From Ampullaceana balthica (taxonomy: Eukaryota; Mollusca; Gastropoda; Lymnaeidae), in contig CALYLW010000313.1 in assembly GCA_944989445.1 (NCBI GenBank), positions 404,501 through 468,500 of the forward strand: a stretch of DNA of 64,000 nt, written 5' to 3'. Shown piece by piece: positions 38,809-50,429 of this stretch; the first letter of the stretch is position 1, and every line of letters begins with the position of its first letter. Both the position numbers and the translations under genes were made by a program. The notes beneath the pieces were generated by a model. That model worked only from the letters and a program-made list of their open reading frames with translations, did no database searches and was not told the DNA's origin.

Positions 38809-41616
38809 TTCACAAGACATCAGAAGGTTTGAGATGCCAAATTTTTGAGACACTTGAAATGTTGGATGTGCCTCACAATTTTCACTGTGTTCTGCTGTCC
38901 CTTCTAGAATATTGGATCTCACATTTTTCAGAGTAACACAGTCTTGCTGGAAACAAAATTGGAACAAGTTGAAATTTGTTTGATTTTGGTAAACAAAATT
39001 ATGACTTAAATGGAAATTAATAATTCTTTAAATTAAACAAAATTATATCATAAATAGGGAACAAAAAATTTACTTTACTGTGAAAAATGATCCAGTATTG
39101 AGAATAAAGAGAGACATTTACTATTAAATTATTAAATTACACACCAAAAAATAACTTCTGTTAGTTGTCAAAAAGAATCCACAGAAAATTTTGTTAAATG
39201 ATCAAATAAGCAAATTAAAATACCAGTGGCAGGGAGATAATAAAAACTTATTACTATTTATATATCACACCTCAGTGCTTATTCGAAATCCACAGTTGCA
39301 AAAAATGACGCCTCTGTTCTCTAACAAAATGTATCTGAAATAAAATAAGAGAAAATTATCAAAATCTTTCTAAGAAATATGTTTCATAACAGTGCCTTTA
39401 TCACATATCACTTTGGAACAACAGAACATATGCAGAGGACTTGTTTTGTTGTTTTTATTTTTTTTTGTTTCAATTTCCATGTTGACTTTATTGGATAAGA
39501 CGCTAATGATGAAAGGTTAATTTATGACCTGCATTTATCCAGTGATTAACAAAAATACAATGATTAATGTGATCGTGATTGAATGCAACTAAATATCACT
39601 TATTTCAAAACACAAAGTGAAACAAATGTGCATATTTATGTTTGTGTGTATATTTTTTAAGAGCCCATTGAATGAGATGAAGCTTTTGTGGAAACCAAAT
39701 ATGCATAAAGATAATTAATCTTGAATGCTCACTTCTGACACAAGGGACAAATAACTTCATCTGTATTAAGTGTTTTTAAGGCTGAGCACAAGTCATCCTC
39801 CTCTTCCTGGAGATATCTATCACACAGTATTCTCTGTTCTGTGGAAACATCAATTTATAGCTATTCAGAGGAGTTAAATAAATTTGTGTTGTTTTTTAGT
39901 TGTTTTTTTTTGGTTGTATGAAAAGTTTTATAACTTTAAAGACAATTTCAGCTATTAATAAACCAATTAAAATTATAAATCCGCCAAAAAAATCTTTATA
40001 TTTTCTGTCAGTTCGAATTAATTACAAAACTCTTTTGTTCTAAGAAGTTTAGATGGGTCATTTTATCTTTTCATTATTACTTCAAATTTTAACAAATTAA
40101 AATCACTTTTTTTGTATTTATGATCATAAAGATTAGAATGCAATAATCAATAGAATGTATTAGATAAACAACATAATACATTATCTTTGTTATATAAAAA
40201 TCAAATGCACAATTCTGAACTATTTATCAACCTTCTTTCCTAAGGTCTGCTTGAATCTCTTTCCTGATTTCATCTGTAATATCATCATAGAGTCTCAGCA
40301 TGTCATCAAAAAACTGACCACCATCCCCTGCATTACCCTAAAAGAGAGATAAAATTACATATTTAAACACAGGCTACAAAAGAAATTCCATGATAAATAA
40401 ATCCTAAAACATCAACATAATAACCTTGTAAAAGATACATGTGTTAAAATTAAAATGAATGAAAAATACTTGAGTTGAAAGAGGTCTTACATGCACATAG
40501 TTTCATAAAATACTTGAGTTGAAAGAGATCTTACATGCACATAGTTTCATAAAATACTTGACTTGAAAGAGGTCTTACATGCACATGCACATAGTTTCAT
40601 CTCACATATAAATGCCACACAACCATTCTCTTTTCAGAATGACCAGCAAATGAATCAAGACGAATAATTTATTTATTCTTTGAATCCAAATTTTATTACT
40701 AAGGAAAGAAGATAGGCATCCCTTTTTTTTTCCCAAGAGAAATTTCTAGAAGATTCAATATCAAACTTATTATGATTGACTTAATGATTATATGTTCTGG
40801 GCTAAATAATTTTATTACTTCAAGTTTATTTTGGTTCTTTTTTTCTTGCTGTTTATTTGGTCCAGATTGTAAAATTCAGCATTCACCCTAAATAAATAAA
40901 TCCTTGAATTGTGGAAATCAAATCTGAAATAAAAAAAATTTTAATCTTCAAACAGACAAAATGCCCACCTCAGCATCAGCTCTGTTTCGGCAGACACCTT
41001 CAATCTCCATTTTTCTCCATTCCTCTTCCATGATAGCCTCTATATCAAGAAGTATGTCAGCATTCTGAGAGGAGTCTGCAGTCCCATACAGATTAGATTC
41101 TTCATCTGGGATTTCTTCCAAACAAAGTCTTCGTTTAAGGGAATGAGCTTTTGTTCTGTTATCTCTCAACCTCTCTATGCACCTCTGTGGACAATAGGAA
41201 GCAGTTGCCATTACCAAGTTTATTGGTTATTAACTATGAATGGAAACAAGCTTTATTCTTGAGCTCAACAGAGAACATGCGGAAGACCCTAGACAAAGGG
41301 GACAGCAACAATTTTGCTTCATAACCTTCATAGAAAAGTAGAAATAACAAAGACTGACTTGCAGTATCTGCCTCTTAAGTCAATTAATTAAATATCTGAA
41401 TTAAAAACCTACACATGCCCTACTGAAAAGGATTGATCACAACAATTTTTTTTCACATACACTCATTTTTAAAAACGTTTTCCTTTGAGTTTCAAATTTC
41501 AACACAAATCTTTTATAAAAAATTACCTTTCTGTAAGTTTCTTTCCATGGTGGGGTCCTCAATTTATACATATCTTGTCGCGTGAGGCCAGATTCAAGAG
41601 CTCTCTCTTTAGACAT
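38782..41616 (-). CDS. RPAIN: RPA-interacting protein (RPAIN) orthologue
   Basis: Minus strand, exons 41527-41616 (ATG), 40969-41184, 40232-40337, 39733-39838, 39271-39334 and 38809-38946. All introns are GT/AG and phases join without stops, giving 240 residues plus a short end. RPAIN carries replication protein A into the nucleus with importin beta. Evidence is the N-terminal MYKLRTPPWKETYRKRCIER motif, the acidic IMEEEWRKME motif, and the C-terminal zinc-binding region VICPLCQKYILLENRGVIFC, CNCGF and ISNLLMSCE. Length is near the usual 220 aa. The end is uncertain. Reading through the donor GTACGT at 38808 gives nine more codons and a stop at 38782. Splicing to 38560 instead would give CERC, restoring a CxxC pair, and a stop at 38498. 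The 5' UTR and promoter were not identified. Confidence 0.9.
40455..40600. repeat. 45-bp tandem repeat in an RPAIN intron
   Basis: Three copies of TACTTGAGTTGAAAGAGGTC followed by TTACATGCACATAGTTTCAT. Confidence 0.9.
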
Positions 41617-41639
41617 ATTGGACTTTGCTATAAACATTA

Positions 41640-42356
41640 AAAAAATTACAAGTTAAATAAATTATTTTACACTTAACTTAGACCAGAGGTTTTATAAATA
41701 CAAATTTAAGAGACAAACTTTTGCTACAATGTTCCATAATTAGAGAATAACCAGGAGATCAGTGCCATAGTTTATCAAAGGTTATCCATTGATCTGCCAA
41801 GGTCACTCATTATCCCCTTTGCCAAAAGTTGAGCTTCTTTAAAATTATGTACATTGTAAAGGGAATCTGCACAATTTATAATTTGTTATAACTCATCCAA
41901 AATTCTTCAATGTTTAAAGAAATTTAAAGTAAACATTTCTCCTGGCCTAACTGAGATGGATACATTCATAATTTCTTCGATACACTATTTTCATTCTTCA
42001 TCGCTTTGAATTAACCCTTTCTGTTATGCCACAATTTCAAAGATGTCGCACAGTGTACAATGAACAGTGAGGAATGTCTTTCAGCTTTTGGGACTTCCAA
42101 AGAAGAGTTTATGATTCTTCCGCTTTCTTTGCCAAATCATCCTAATTTGATTTAAAATCTTCCAAATGCTTCATGAGAAATGAACAAAAAGCTCATGGTG
42201 AAGTACTTCTTGATCTCATCAAAGGCAATTCTTGCGCAGTCGTAGAATTTTAATTTTTTTTATTATAAATATTTGGCAATTTTAACAATGTCACATTTTC
42301 ATTTACATTTGATAACACTTTGCAAAAAAATTTATATTTTATTATTTCAGTTAGCA
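41640..42356. other. upstream region of RPAIN, nothing firm
   Basis: An acceptor-like TTATAG on the minus strand just before the start codon would allow a separate 5' UTR exon. 42000-42240 is less AT-rich and may be an old transposase scrap, but no frame stays open. Confidence 0.35.
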
Positions 42357-42920
42357 ACCTATTTAATTTCAATACCATCGGAGCCAGTTGCATAGAGAAA
42401 ACTAATGATTTCACAAAGCATTAGTTAGATTGAGTGACTAACATTTTGAAAACAAAGGTCAGCCACCTTGCATCTAGTTTTGCTATATATAATCTAAACT
42501 TCCTACCTAAATAAAATAATAATTATAGATTTCATGTATGAAATTTTTGCTTTCCTTTTCATTTCCAAGGATAACATATGTATTAAGTTTTGCAAGATTA
42601 GATTTAATTAGAGACTAGACACAAACCATGGATATGTGTTGGATGCAATATTCTTTGTATTTAAAACTATTTAGTATAGGGCTAGAGCAGTGATGGCGAA
42701 CCAATGGCACGCGTGCCACAGTAGGCATGCAGAGCCTCATCATCAGCCGGCACGCGACTAAAATATTACTTCTTTAACTTTAATCACACCAGCCCACCCA
42801 AACCCCCATTTGGGGTTTTATGGGCGTGTTGGCACTAAGCTATAAATAAGTGGGTTTTAGTTGACTTTTGGGCACGCGGCCCCAACAAGAGTCGCCCTCA
42901 CTGGGCTATAGACTAGAGAG
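42357..42920. repeat. dispersed composite repeat, copy 2 (with MITE inside)
   Basis: Full-length match to 23215-23790. It differs by point changes and small indels, for example a 7-bp difference near 42600. Confidence 0.85.
42688..42903. mobile_element. 216-bp hAT-type MITE inside composite repeat copy 2
   Basis: Same length and termini as 23554-23769 (CAGTGATGGCGAACC ... CCCTCACTG). The flanking duplication is GGCTAGAG on the left and GGCTATAG on the right, that is the same target with one mutation. Confidence 0.85.
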
Positions 42921-43296
42921 AGTAAAAGGAACGCCTGTATCTGTAATATTTACGATAAGATAATTCAACTGTCAACAAACAACACGTCAACAGCAACAAC
43001 ACAAACTAGGCAACAATGTCAATAATAGTAAATTAAAATAGTTTAAATTTAGATACTCTTGACTCTTGGTGTAATGTCGTGATGTTAGAAGTCTTACTTA
43101 GACTTAGATTTGATAGTGACCAAAAAATCAATAATTGACAATCATTGTTATAGTTTGCGTCTTAATAGTTATTTAATTATTTTTGAATAACAAAGGATAA
43201 TGCTGATCATTAGTATAATTATTGTACATTAATATTATTATTGTACCTTATTATTATTATTAGTTTTGGGTGATAGAGGCCAAACTAGTAATTGAA
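42921..43296. other. AT-rich intergenic DNA, nothing recognised
   Basis: Contains (ATT)n-like sequence around 43220-43262. Confidence 0.4.
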
Positions 43297-43305
43297 ATGT
43301 AGAAA

Positions 43306-44458
43306 GGTAAGCGTTATTCGCACGGTTTTGGCAGTGCGAATAATGTCCAACATTATCCGCACGGTAAACCGCACTGCTGCACGGTTTTGACCGTGAGAAT
43401 GATGTCAAACGATATCTAAATTCTTATTACTAACTGCTTATTATTTATGTATCATTGTTTATTGACATATTTTGCTTTGGAGGGTGTAAAAATAGTTAAA
43501 TTGTCATTTTAACCGTCTTTCGAGTGACTGGAATCTTATATTTTTTAATCCATTTTAGCAAAATCTGAGTGGACCTGCATACTATCGCTAGTTAATCATT
43601 AGTTAATTAGTTAATTAATTAATTAGTAACACTATGGATTTAGCTGATATTAAACTATTATTAACTGTTCCAGTGCACTCAAACTTTGTATTTTTATTCT
43701 ATATATTATAAAGTACATTTATTAACTTTCATTCATAATTGGACGAGGCTCTGTAATTAAAAAGCTAGTTATTATTCTCCCCAAAACTAGCATTGTACCT
43801 GTAATATTCATAAATCAATTAAGTTTAAAGCATGCAAAAGCGAAAGACGATATAATATTAATGGTATATCATAGAAATTTAGGTAAAAGTGAGAGTCTGT
43901 AACAGTGAGTAATATTAAACAGAATAGATAAGACAGGCATGGGTTGGGGAATAATAAAATGTTTCTGAGAGAGAGCCTGCTAGGGTTTGTAAACAACCTC
44001 ACTGTGGTTGTAAAACAAACAAACAAACACAACAAAAAAAATAATAACTAACCCCCCCAAAAAATATTTTAAAAAATAAATAAGTAAGACCGTCCTGGGA
44101 TTTGATCCGCATACCATTATGCTTCAAGGAACTAGGCTACGACTAACCACTCACCTAGAGAAGCTGAAGATTTAAGTGCGTTATTTTAAAATTATAACAG
44201 TTATCATTAATTGGACACAAATCATTTTTTATGGCAGTGCTACTTTAAAACTTCAGTAATCATGAAATTTTAATTTGTATTAGTATATAAATTACACATT
44301 TTAGCCGAAATCGAGTGATATCGGCTTTTATTTTGTCTACACCGGGAGCTTTTTTTTTCTCAACGCGTCCAGCCCCTAGAATACGCATGCGCCGACGACC
44401 CGTGCGGATAATACTCGGCATTATCCGCACGGCCAAAACCGTGCGAATAATCACTTCG
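43306..44458. mobile_element. long-TIR element with 9-bp target duplication (MULE- or foldback-like)
   Basis: Inverted ends of about 50 bp: left ATTCGCACGGTTTTGGCAGT then AACATTATCCGCACGG, right CGTGCGGATAATACTCGGCA then CCAAAACCGTGCGAATAA. Each end also contains an internal inverted pair (ATTATCCGCACGG). A 9-bp duplication ATGTAGAAA flanks it at 43297-43305 and 44459-44467. No transposase was seen in the AT-rich interior. Confidence 0.7.
44086..44168 (-). other. tRNA-like sequence or SINE head
   Basis: On the minus strand TAGGTGAGTGGTTAGTCGTA resembles box A and GCGGATCAAATCCC resembles box B (GGTTCRANNCC with one change), with normal spacing. The acceptor stem does not pair convincingly, so this is a tRNA pseudogene or SINE piece, not a functional tRNA. 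Confidence 0.4.
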
Positions 44459-44467
44459 ATGTAGAAA

Positions 44468-45029
44468 TGTAGTGATATTTTTAGAAATCTAATGAGTAAT
44501 TTATTGCTTTCACTTTCACATGTCACTAGTTTTCATGTTCGTAGTTGTGATTTATTGGTTTATTTTATGATAACGACAATAAAACTATATGTGAAAATTT
44601 AGAATTACCTTTCTTTTCAAATTTTTATAAGAGTAAAGCGCTAATACTCAAAAACCTCTATTAAATAATTATCACTTTCAAATGGACATTTTTAAAATCA
44701 GTTAATAGGTTTGATGATGAGAGTTCTCTAGCCTTCGATATGGGGAGGTGACTCTTAAAATATTTTTTTTAAACGGAATTTAATTCATTCGGTTACAAGA
44801 AATGTTGCGGTAAAATAATTCATCCCGAATGTCTACGTTTCCATACTTTGGGCTTTTCCTAGGTACAACAGACAACATCACAACGCGGCGACAAAATTAA
44901 GTAATAAAAATAATTCATTATGCTCTTTTTGATACATAACGATTTCAATCATTTTTTTAAACTCAATGTCAGGCAAGAATTTGTAAATTAAAATACATGG
45001 TCGAATGAGTTGATTGTTAGTCCACATTA
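44468..45029. other. AT-rich intergenic DNA, nothing recognised
   Basis: No exon, repeat or element end was supported. Confidence 0.4.
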
Positions 45030-45652
45030 TATCATTACAAACTTATCAGAAAGTTACCATCCCCACAACATCAGAGCCAAGAAAATATTTTTGAAAAACC
45101 GCACGATCCTCCTCACGGACCCTGAGACAAACAACATATTTTCCACCCCACCCCTCATTGTATTCAGGAGGGACAAAAACCTGCGAGACCTATTGGTTCG
45201 TAGCCGTCTGCTTATTCCGTCCTCCCATCTATCTGGGCACCAACCCATGCGGTCGTAATCGCTGCGTGACATGTCCCTTTGCTACCCAGACGGACCAGAT
45301 TGTCTTCCCTAAGGGGATATTCAAGATTAGGAATGGCTATCTTTGTACCAGCCGCAATGTGGTCTACACCATTGTGTGTAAGCGCTGTCCTTTGGAGTAC
45401 ATTGGTGAGACGGGGAGGTTACTCTCGTGCCGTATCGCTGAGCATGTACATGCCATTAAACAAGACAAACAGTGTCCTGTCTCCCGACACTTCAAAGGAC
45501 GTGACCACATGGGCGTCGATGACATGTCTGTCACCGCCTTGGTTTCTTGTACAAAAACCCCCGACCGGGTCAGTCTGGAGAAGAGACTAATCCATGAGTA
45601 TGGGACTCTTACACCACATGGGATCAACGTTGTGTTCGCACTGACAAGCTGA
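45030..45652 (+). pseudogene. Penelope-like element GIY-YIG endonuclease remnant
   Basis: The downstream frame (from about 45205 to 45652) has a Cys motif (CGRNRCVTCPF), then VVYTIVCKRCPLEYIGETGR, the GIY-YIG signature as found in Penelope-like retroelements, and PVSRHFKGRDH and SLEKRLIHEYGTL toward the C-terminus. The upstream part (YHPHNIRAKKIFLKNRTIL and FRRDKNLRDLLVRS) lies in a different frame, with the change near 45210. The reverse transcriptase is not present. This is a 5'-truncated, frameshifted copy. Confidence 0.85.
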
Positions 45653-45905
45653 TTGATTGGCCACACCCACCCTATCCTTTCCTATTTTCCTATATAAGCT
45701 CTTACTTTTCACTCCTTACTTTATCTCTACTGGACTGCTTCTATTTCACCGCAGCTAAGTGTTTTTTTTAAATTATTATTTCGTTTTATTCGTTTCATTT
45801 ATGTACTATTTGTCCGTTGAGGAAGGCTCTTTGCCGAAACGTTCGCTGTTGTGTAACGTCTTGTCAGGCCTACTAATACCCTGTTTTTATATAATAAATT
45901 TACCT
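45653..45905 (+). mobile_element. 3' terminal region of the Penelope-like element
   Basis: Follows the GIY-YIG frame and contains GAGGAAGGCTCTTTGCCGAA and ACGTCTTGTCAGGCC. A second copy of this terminal part stands alone at 48935-49040. Confidence 0.7.
45816..45859 (+). ncRNA. hammerhead-ribozyme-like core in the Penelope-like 3' end
   Basis: TTGAGGA (consensus CUGANGA with the first base changed), a short stem GGC-TCTTT-GCC, GAAA, then CGTT pairing with AACG and followed by TC. This is the order of a type I hammerhead. Penelope-like elements are known to carry such motifs. Stem I pairing is not evident, so activity is doubtful. Confidence 0.4.
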
Positions 45906-47085
45906 GTTACAAAGTTATCAGATAAGTTATCTTTTTATCTTTAAATTAAAATCATATTTTAAATATTTTTTTTTATTTTTTTTTAAATTTTTTTATTATT
46001 TTTTTTTGGGAAACACAAACCGAGGCAGGGGCCATCTTGGGTTGTGGTTAGGGCTCCAGGGTCGATCTTAGCAATTGCGGGGCCCTATGCGGCTTAGTAT
46101 ACGAAACGAATTGCGCGGGGTCCAGTTTGGGTAGACATAAGTATAAGGAATTAATAAGGATAATAAGTGAAAATTAAGGTAGGCGGGTGGGGCCTATGAA
46201 AGCGCGGGGGCCACTGCAACCGCATAAAGAAATTAATAAAGTTATAAGACCTGTGAACGTTTCAAATGTCAAAACTTTATAAATTCTTCTGACACTAATG
46301 TTACTGTTCTAAAAAAACAAGAGCCTGATGTGGTATTAAATAATTGATTCTTAAAATTTGACAGCCGCCCCTGTTGTAAAAGCAAATCTAACTGTATCCT
46401 ATTAATTTAAAACATGATCCAGGCGAATTCTCCAAGCGGTGCATTGTTAGTTTTTTTTGTTTTTTTGTTGTTGTTTGTTTGGGGTTTTTTTTTGGAGGCG
46501 GCAAATTCAGCGTTGTTAATTAGCTTTGCTATTAAAATAAATAACGTTATAATATAGTTTAATAAAAGAAAAACCAAGCTAAAAACGAATTAAAAATGAA
46601 GAAACTGTATTAAAATACCTGAACGTTTCTAATGCAAAAATTTCAAACTCCTATTCTCCTTTTAATCTAAAAACTTCTAATACTAATGCTACTGGTTGAA
46701 CGACATGGGGGCTGAATTAGTGTAAGAACAGAACAATTATGTGCTGGTACATATAATTGATTTTAACGTATAAAACTGGTGAAACAAAATTGTTGGCTTA
46801 CTCATATGGCTTATTATTTCAAAGCATCATTAATTGAATATCTTTATGTTGTGGAATAAATAAAAATGATGAATGAAATAGCTTATCTAATGGAATTTTA
46901 AAAAACAAAACAACTTGGCACACATAAATACAAAAGTAGCAATTAATGAACAAGCGCTCATTATTACAAAAAAATTTTGCAAATAGAAAACTCAGAAATC
47001 GGATAAAAAGAATAGACTATCAATAAAGAACAACAACAAGCTGTTGTAAAAAAGGCGGGTTTTTGCGGTCACAGTGAGAACAATA
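45906..47085. other. intergenic DNA with degraded repeat sequence
   Basis: 46046-46210 (CAGGGTCGATCTTAGCAATT, GCGGGGCCC) and 46360-46376 (GACAGCCGCCCCTG) look like DNA-transposon ends but no matching pairs or target duplications were found. The rest is AT-rich. Confidence 0.35.
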
Positions 47086-47089
47086 CTAT

Positions 47090-47950
47090 TGAAAATAAAG
47101 ACCATATTCTGGAACCGACGCATTTGCTTGCAAAGTACGACCTAAAAACATCGTTTGAAAAAGGGTTAAAAAAAACGTATCATCGAAATTCAAACTTAGC
47201 TCATAGCAATTTTATGAAATACAGTTCGCAAAAAAATATTATTTCTCCAGGTTCAAGACACCAAATATTGCTCCATTGTATTCGAAAGCTCTTCATTCAT
47301 TTCACATAATGATCAATCAAGTCCAGTTGTGTGATATGTAAAGATTGAACATCAAAAAGTAGACGTAGAATCTTTCAAAGATTTCATTGCAGCAAAATAG
47401 AATCTGCTTTTTATATTTCTGAAATGCTTTTAAATAAATGAAGATCTTAAAATAATGGGCCGCAGACACCCAACGTGTGTTCTTCGTCATGGCTGGAAAG
47501 TATACATGATTTAAGACAGACGCAATAAATTAAATGTCAGTGTAAATTCTCGCTCAAACAGTGCATTAAACCTAATTTGTTTAATATCTAAGTTTTTATA
47601 GAAGCAAGGCATTAAACAGACTTCAGGGTACAAAATAGTGAATATAACACGGAGCCATTTTGAGGTTATTTTTAAAGCTATAATAGAAGAACTGATAGAT
47701 GCAGACAAAAAAAGCTCAACAAACGAACAGACGTGGGTACTTTGTTAATCACAATGAAATCTATTTATTTTCTAAGTTATGCCAAAGATGCCCGAAATTA
47801 TTTACAAAAGTGTAGTGTTAAAAATGCTTTAAACAGAGAAACTAAAGTAATACTTAAAGGAAGCTTTGACATTTGGAGAAAAAAAATGCGGAGACCTCAT
47901 TCTTTTAATCGAAACCTCAAATCAAAGAACGAGAGAACAAATGTTTTGTG
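47090..47950 (+). pseudogene. very degraded hAT transposase (ZMYM1-like)
   Basis: A frame at 47124-47309 has LAKYDLKTSFEKGLKKTYHR, and broken frames after it have YVKIEHQKVDVESFKDFIAA, both like N-terminal parts of ZMYM1-type hAT transposases. Many stops intervene. 47733-47951 remains open but is not clearly related. Confidence 0.45.
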
Positions 47951-48629
47951 ATCAAAGCGAACATGAATCCATGCCGTAAAGAAAAACAGTTGAGAAGAAA
48001 GTTGTATTCTTCATAACATAAGATTACTGTAGAAATTTGTGTGAGTTTGGGGAAGTTATATCGAATTTAGAAAACAGATTTAATTATCCTACACCAGATA
48101 ATATACTGGACTTTGAAATTGTGCCTTCAAATTAGACTCTTAAAATGATCTCACATGTCATTTTCAAAAAAAAAGAATATTTTAACCACATGGTTAAAAA
48201 AAATATTTTTTTAAATTAATGAATTCAGTTAATTTTTTCAAGTTTATTAAGATATTGAGGGTAGAACTTGCCCTGAATAAAATATCTTTAATTCGAACAT
48301 TGCTTACAAATGTCTTACATTTACATAATGCAAGGTGTTAAAATAGCTTCTCTAAAATGAAGTTAAAATTAATTACCATCAATAAGGATTACACCAAGAT
48401 TATATATTGTATAGCTATTGTGGCTATTGAGGATGATGTCATCGCTGAAAACATTGATACATGATACATGATACATGATACATTGATTGTGCAACGAGGA
48501 AAAGCACAAAACTTCAATTTTATTCAAGAAATAAAGCGTTTCTTTTTATTTCTAACATAAAAATATATTATGTCCATATTATTACTTTCTAATAAAAACT
48601 ATATTTATTTTATAGCATAAACATATTTT

Positions 48630-48702
48630 TCGGGGGAGGCGGGGGGGGGCGGCAAATTTGGGTTCTGCCCCGGGCGGCACATACCCACGCTACGCCGCTG
48701 AC
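48630..48702. mobile_element. right terminus of a hAT-type element
   Basis: Ends CACGCTACGCCGCTG, the inverse of the CAGCGGCGTAGCGTG type of hAT end, after GC-rich GGGCGGCAAATTTGGG. Probably the end of the element that carried the transposase remnant at 47090-47950. The left end was not found. Confidence 0.45.
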
Positions 48703-48934
48703 CCATATATGACGTAAGTAAGTAATTCTAGTTGAGTAGGTGTCTATAATGGTACAGTGTTCAGCAATGCTTTTTTTCTTTGAAAAAAAAAGGGGGGGGG
48801 TCGTGGAACGCATGAAATGAAAAAAATATACCGGAAAGCAACCTGAAAGAGCAGTAAGACCGAACATTCCATGCAGTAAGACCAAACATTCCAGGCAGTA
48901 ACTAAGCTGCGGTGAAAAGTTTTCAATTCTTTAT

Positions 48935-49040
48935 ATTCGTTTTACTTGTTTGTGTACTATTTGCTCGTTGAAGAACGTTCTTTACCGAAACGTTCACTGT
49001 TTGGTGACGTCTTGTCGGCTCACTTATACCCAGTTTGCAT
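48935..49040 (+). mobile_element. isolated 3' end of a Penelope-like element
   Basis: Close match to 45780-45890 (GTACTATTTG, TTGAAGAACGTTCTTTACCG, AAACGTTCACTG, ACGTCTTGTCGG). It again contains a hammerhead-like core at 48968-49011, with a weaker stem II. Confidence 0.65.
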
Positions 49041-49206
49041 GTTATCCTTCTACTTCACCTCCATTGGGATGCCTTATCAATTTCCATAAAAATGTTTTTC
49101 CAGTTATTGAATTCTAACGAGTACATGTCAAAATATGATGTACAATGTACATTACATAAACTGAATAGAAAGGATGGATGAAGTAAATACAAGACTTCTA
49201 GATAAC

Positions 49207-49410
49207 ACTATGTACTATGTAGCAGAGGCGTCACTAGGGTTGGTGTCACCCGGGGCGGTAGTTCATGGTGTAACCCCCTAACGCCTTAACCCATAGAACA
49301 CCCCCGAGTCTTCCAGTGCCAAATAACGGGAAGATACAGAATTTTACATTTTGGTGTCACCCCTTGTGATGATGTCACCAGGTGCGGTCCGCACCCCTCG
49401 CACAATCAGG
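49207..49410. mobile_element. hAT-type repeat, left end of the CAGAGGCGTCACTAGG family
   Basis: The first 40 bp are nearly identical to the left end of the element at 50708 (CAGAGGCGTCACTAGGGTTG). The right terminal repeat is missing. Confidence 0.7.
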
Positions 49411-49579
49411 TAGTGTTTGGACTGCAACTCTTAGCCGGTAATCATAGGCGATTGGTTAGTTAATGATTGTGGGATATATAACGTATTATTTGAAAACAAA
49501 CAAAACAGAGCATATGATAGATGGGAGGGTGGTACAGTTGACAATAATATGAGATTTGTGTTCATTGGATGGACGTACC

Positions 49580-50429
49580 GTAGAGAGGTATTGGGAGATT
49601 AAATGGTGTGAAATGTTTTGGGTATTAGGTAGTTTGAGAAGTAGAGATGTGTGTTATTGTAAAGTTGTAATAATTGTAATGGTAGGTTTAGTTAAAAATT
49701 TGGGATTTATTGGAAGGTTAGTTTTTTTTTTTTTGGGGGGTTAAGTGGTTTTTGTTGTAATTAAGTGATGGGTAATTTTAAGTTAATTTTGGTTTTTGTT
49801 TAGTAGGGGATAGTTGGTAGGGGAATTTTGGGGGGGGTGGGGGGGGGTTTGTGGTTAGGTAAATGGTGTTAGGAAGGGGAAAGAATAGAATTTTTTAGGG
49901 TTGAGTAGGGGGGTATGGGAAAATGTGGGGTGGGATAGGTAGTGGAAAGTAGGTGGGGAGTTGGTGTGGAGTGTTGGGTTTTTGGGGGGTGAGAGGGGGT
50001 TTTTTGTTGTTTTGGAGTATAGGTTTGGGTGGTGGGGGGGGATAGAAAGGTGGGGGATAAAGTGAAAGGAAAAAGAAATAATGAAAATGGGTAAGAAGAG
50101 TGGGTGGATAGGGTTGGATGTTTATTGTGATTAGATTGTTGGGTGGGGGGGTAATAGGTAGAGTTTGGGGATATTATGGGGTGGATTGTGGGAGGGGGTT
50201 GGTTGTTTTTGGTTTGGGGGATTAGGGGGGGTTTAAAAGAGGAGGGTTAAATGATATTGGGAGGTTTTTTTTTTTTTTTTTTAGGAGAAAGAATAAGGGG
50301 GGGGAGAGGTTTTTATAAAGATAATAATAGAAAAAAAAGAGGGAAGTGTTGTTGGTATGTTGGTTGGTGTGAGGTTGGTAATTTGTTAGTGTTTGGGAGG
50401 TGTTTAAATAAAGTTGGGAAATAATGTGT
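49580..50429. other. cytosine-free block of 850 bp
   Basis: The last C on the left is at 49579 and the next is at 50430. No C occurs between them on the + strand. In 49621-50400 I counted 317 G in 780 bases (about 41 percent), with the remainder A and T. It includes long G runs (for example around 49829-49848) and T runs (49722-49734, 50265-50282). It has no unit periodicity, no coding frame and no element ends. The DNA on both sides is normal in C. Confidence 0.95.

Noticed and set aside
45054..45666. Minus-strand frames opposite the Penelope-like endonuclease
   Set aside because: Shadows of the + strand GIY-YIG frame.
46046..46376. A MITE bounded by CAGGGTCGATCTTAG and CCGCCCCTG
   Set aside because: The two ends are not inverse complements and no duplication flanks them.
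49556..49744. 62-codon frame at the edge of the C-free block
   Set aside because: It results from the lack of C and runs into the homopolymer tracts. No conserved motif.
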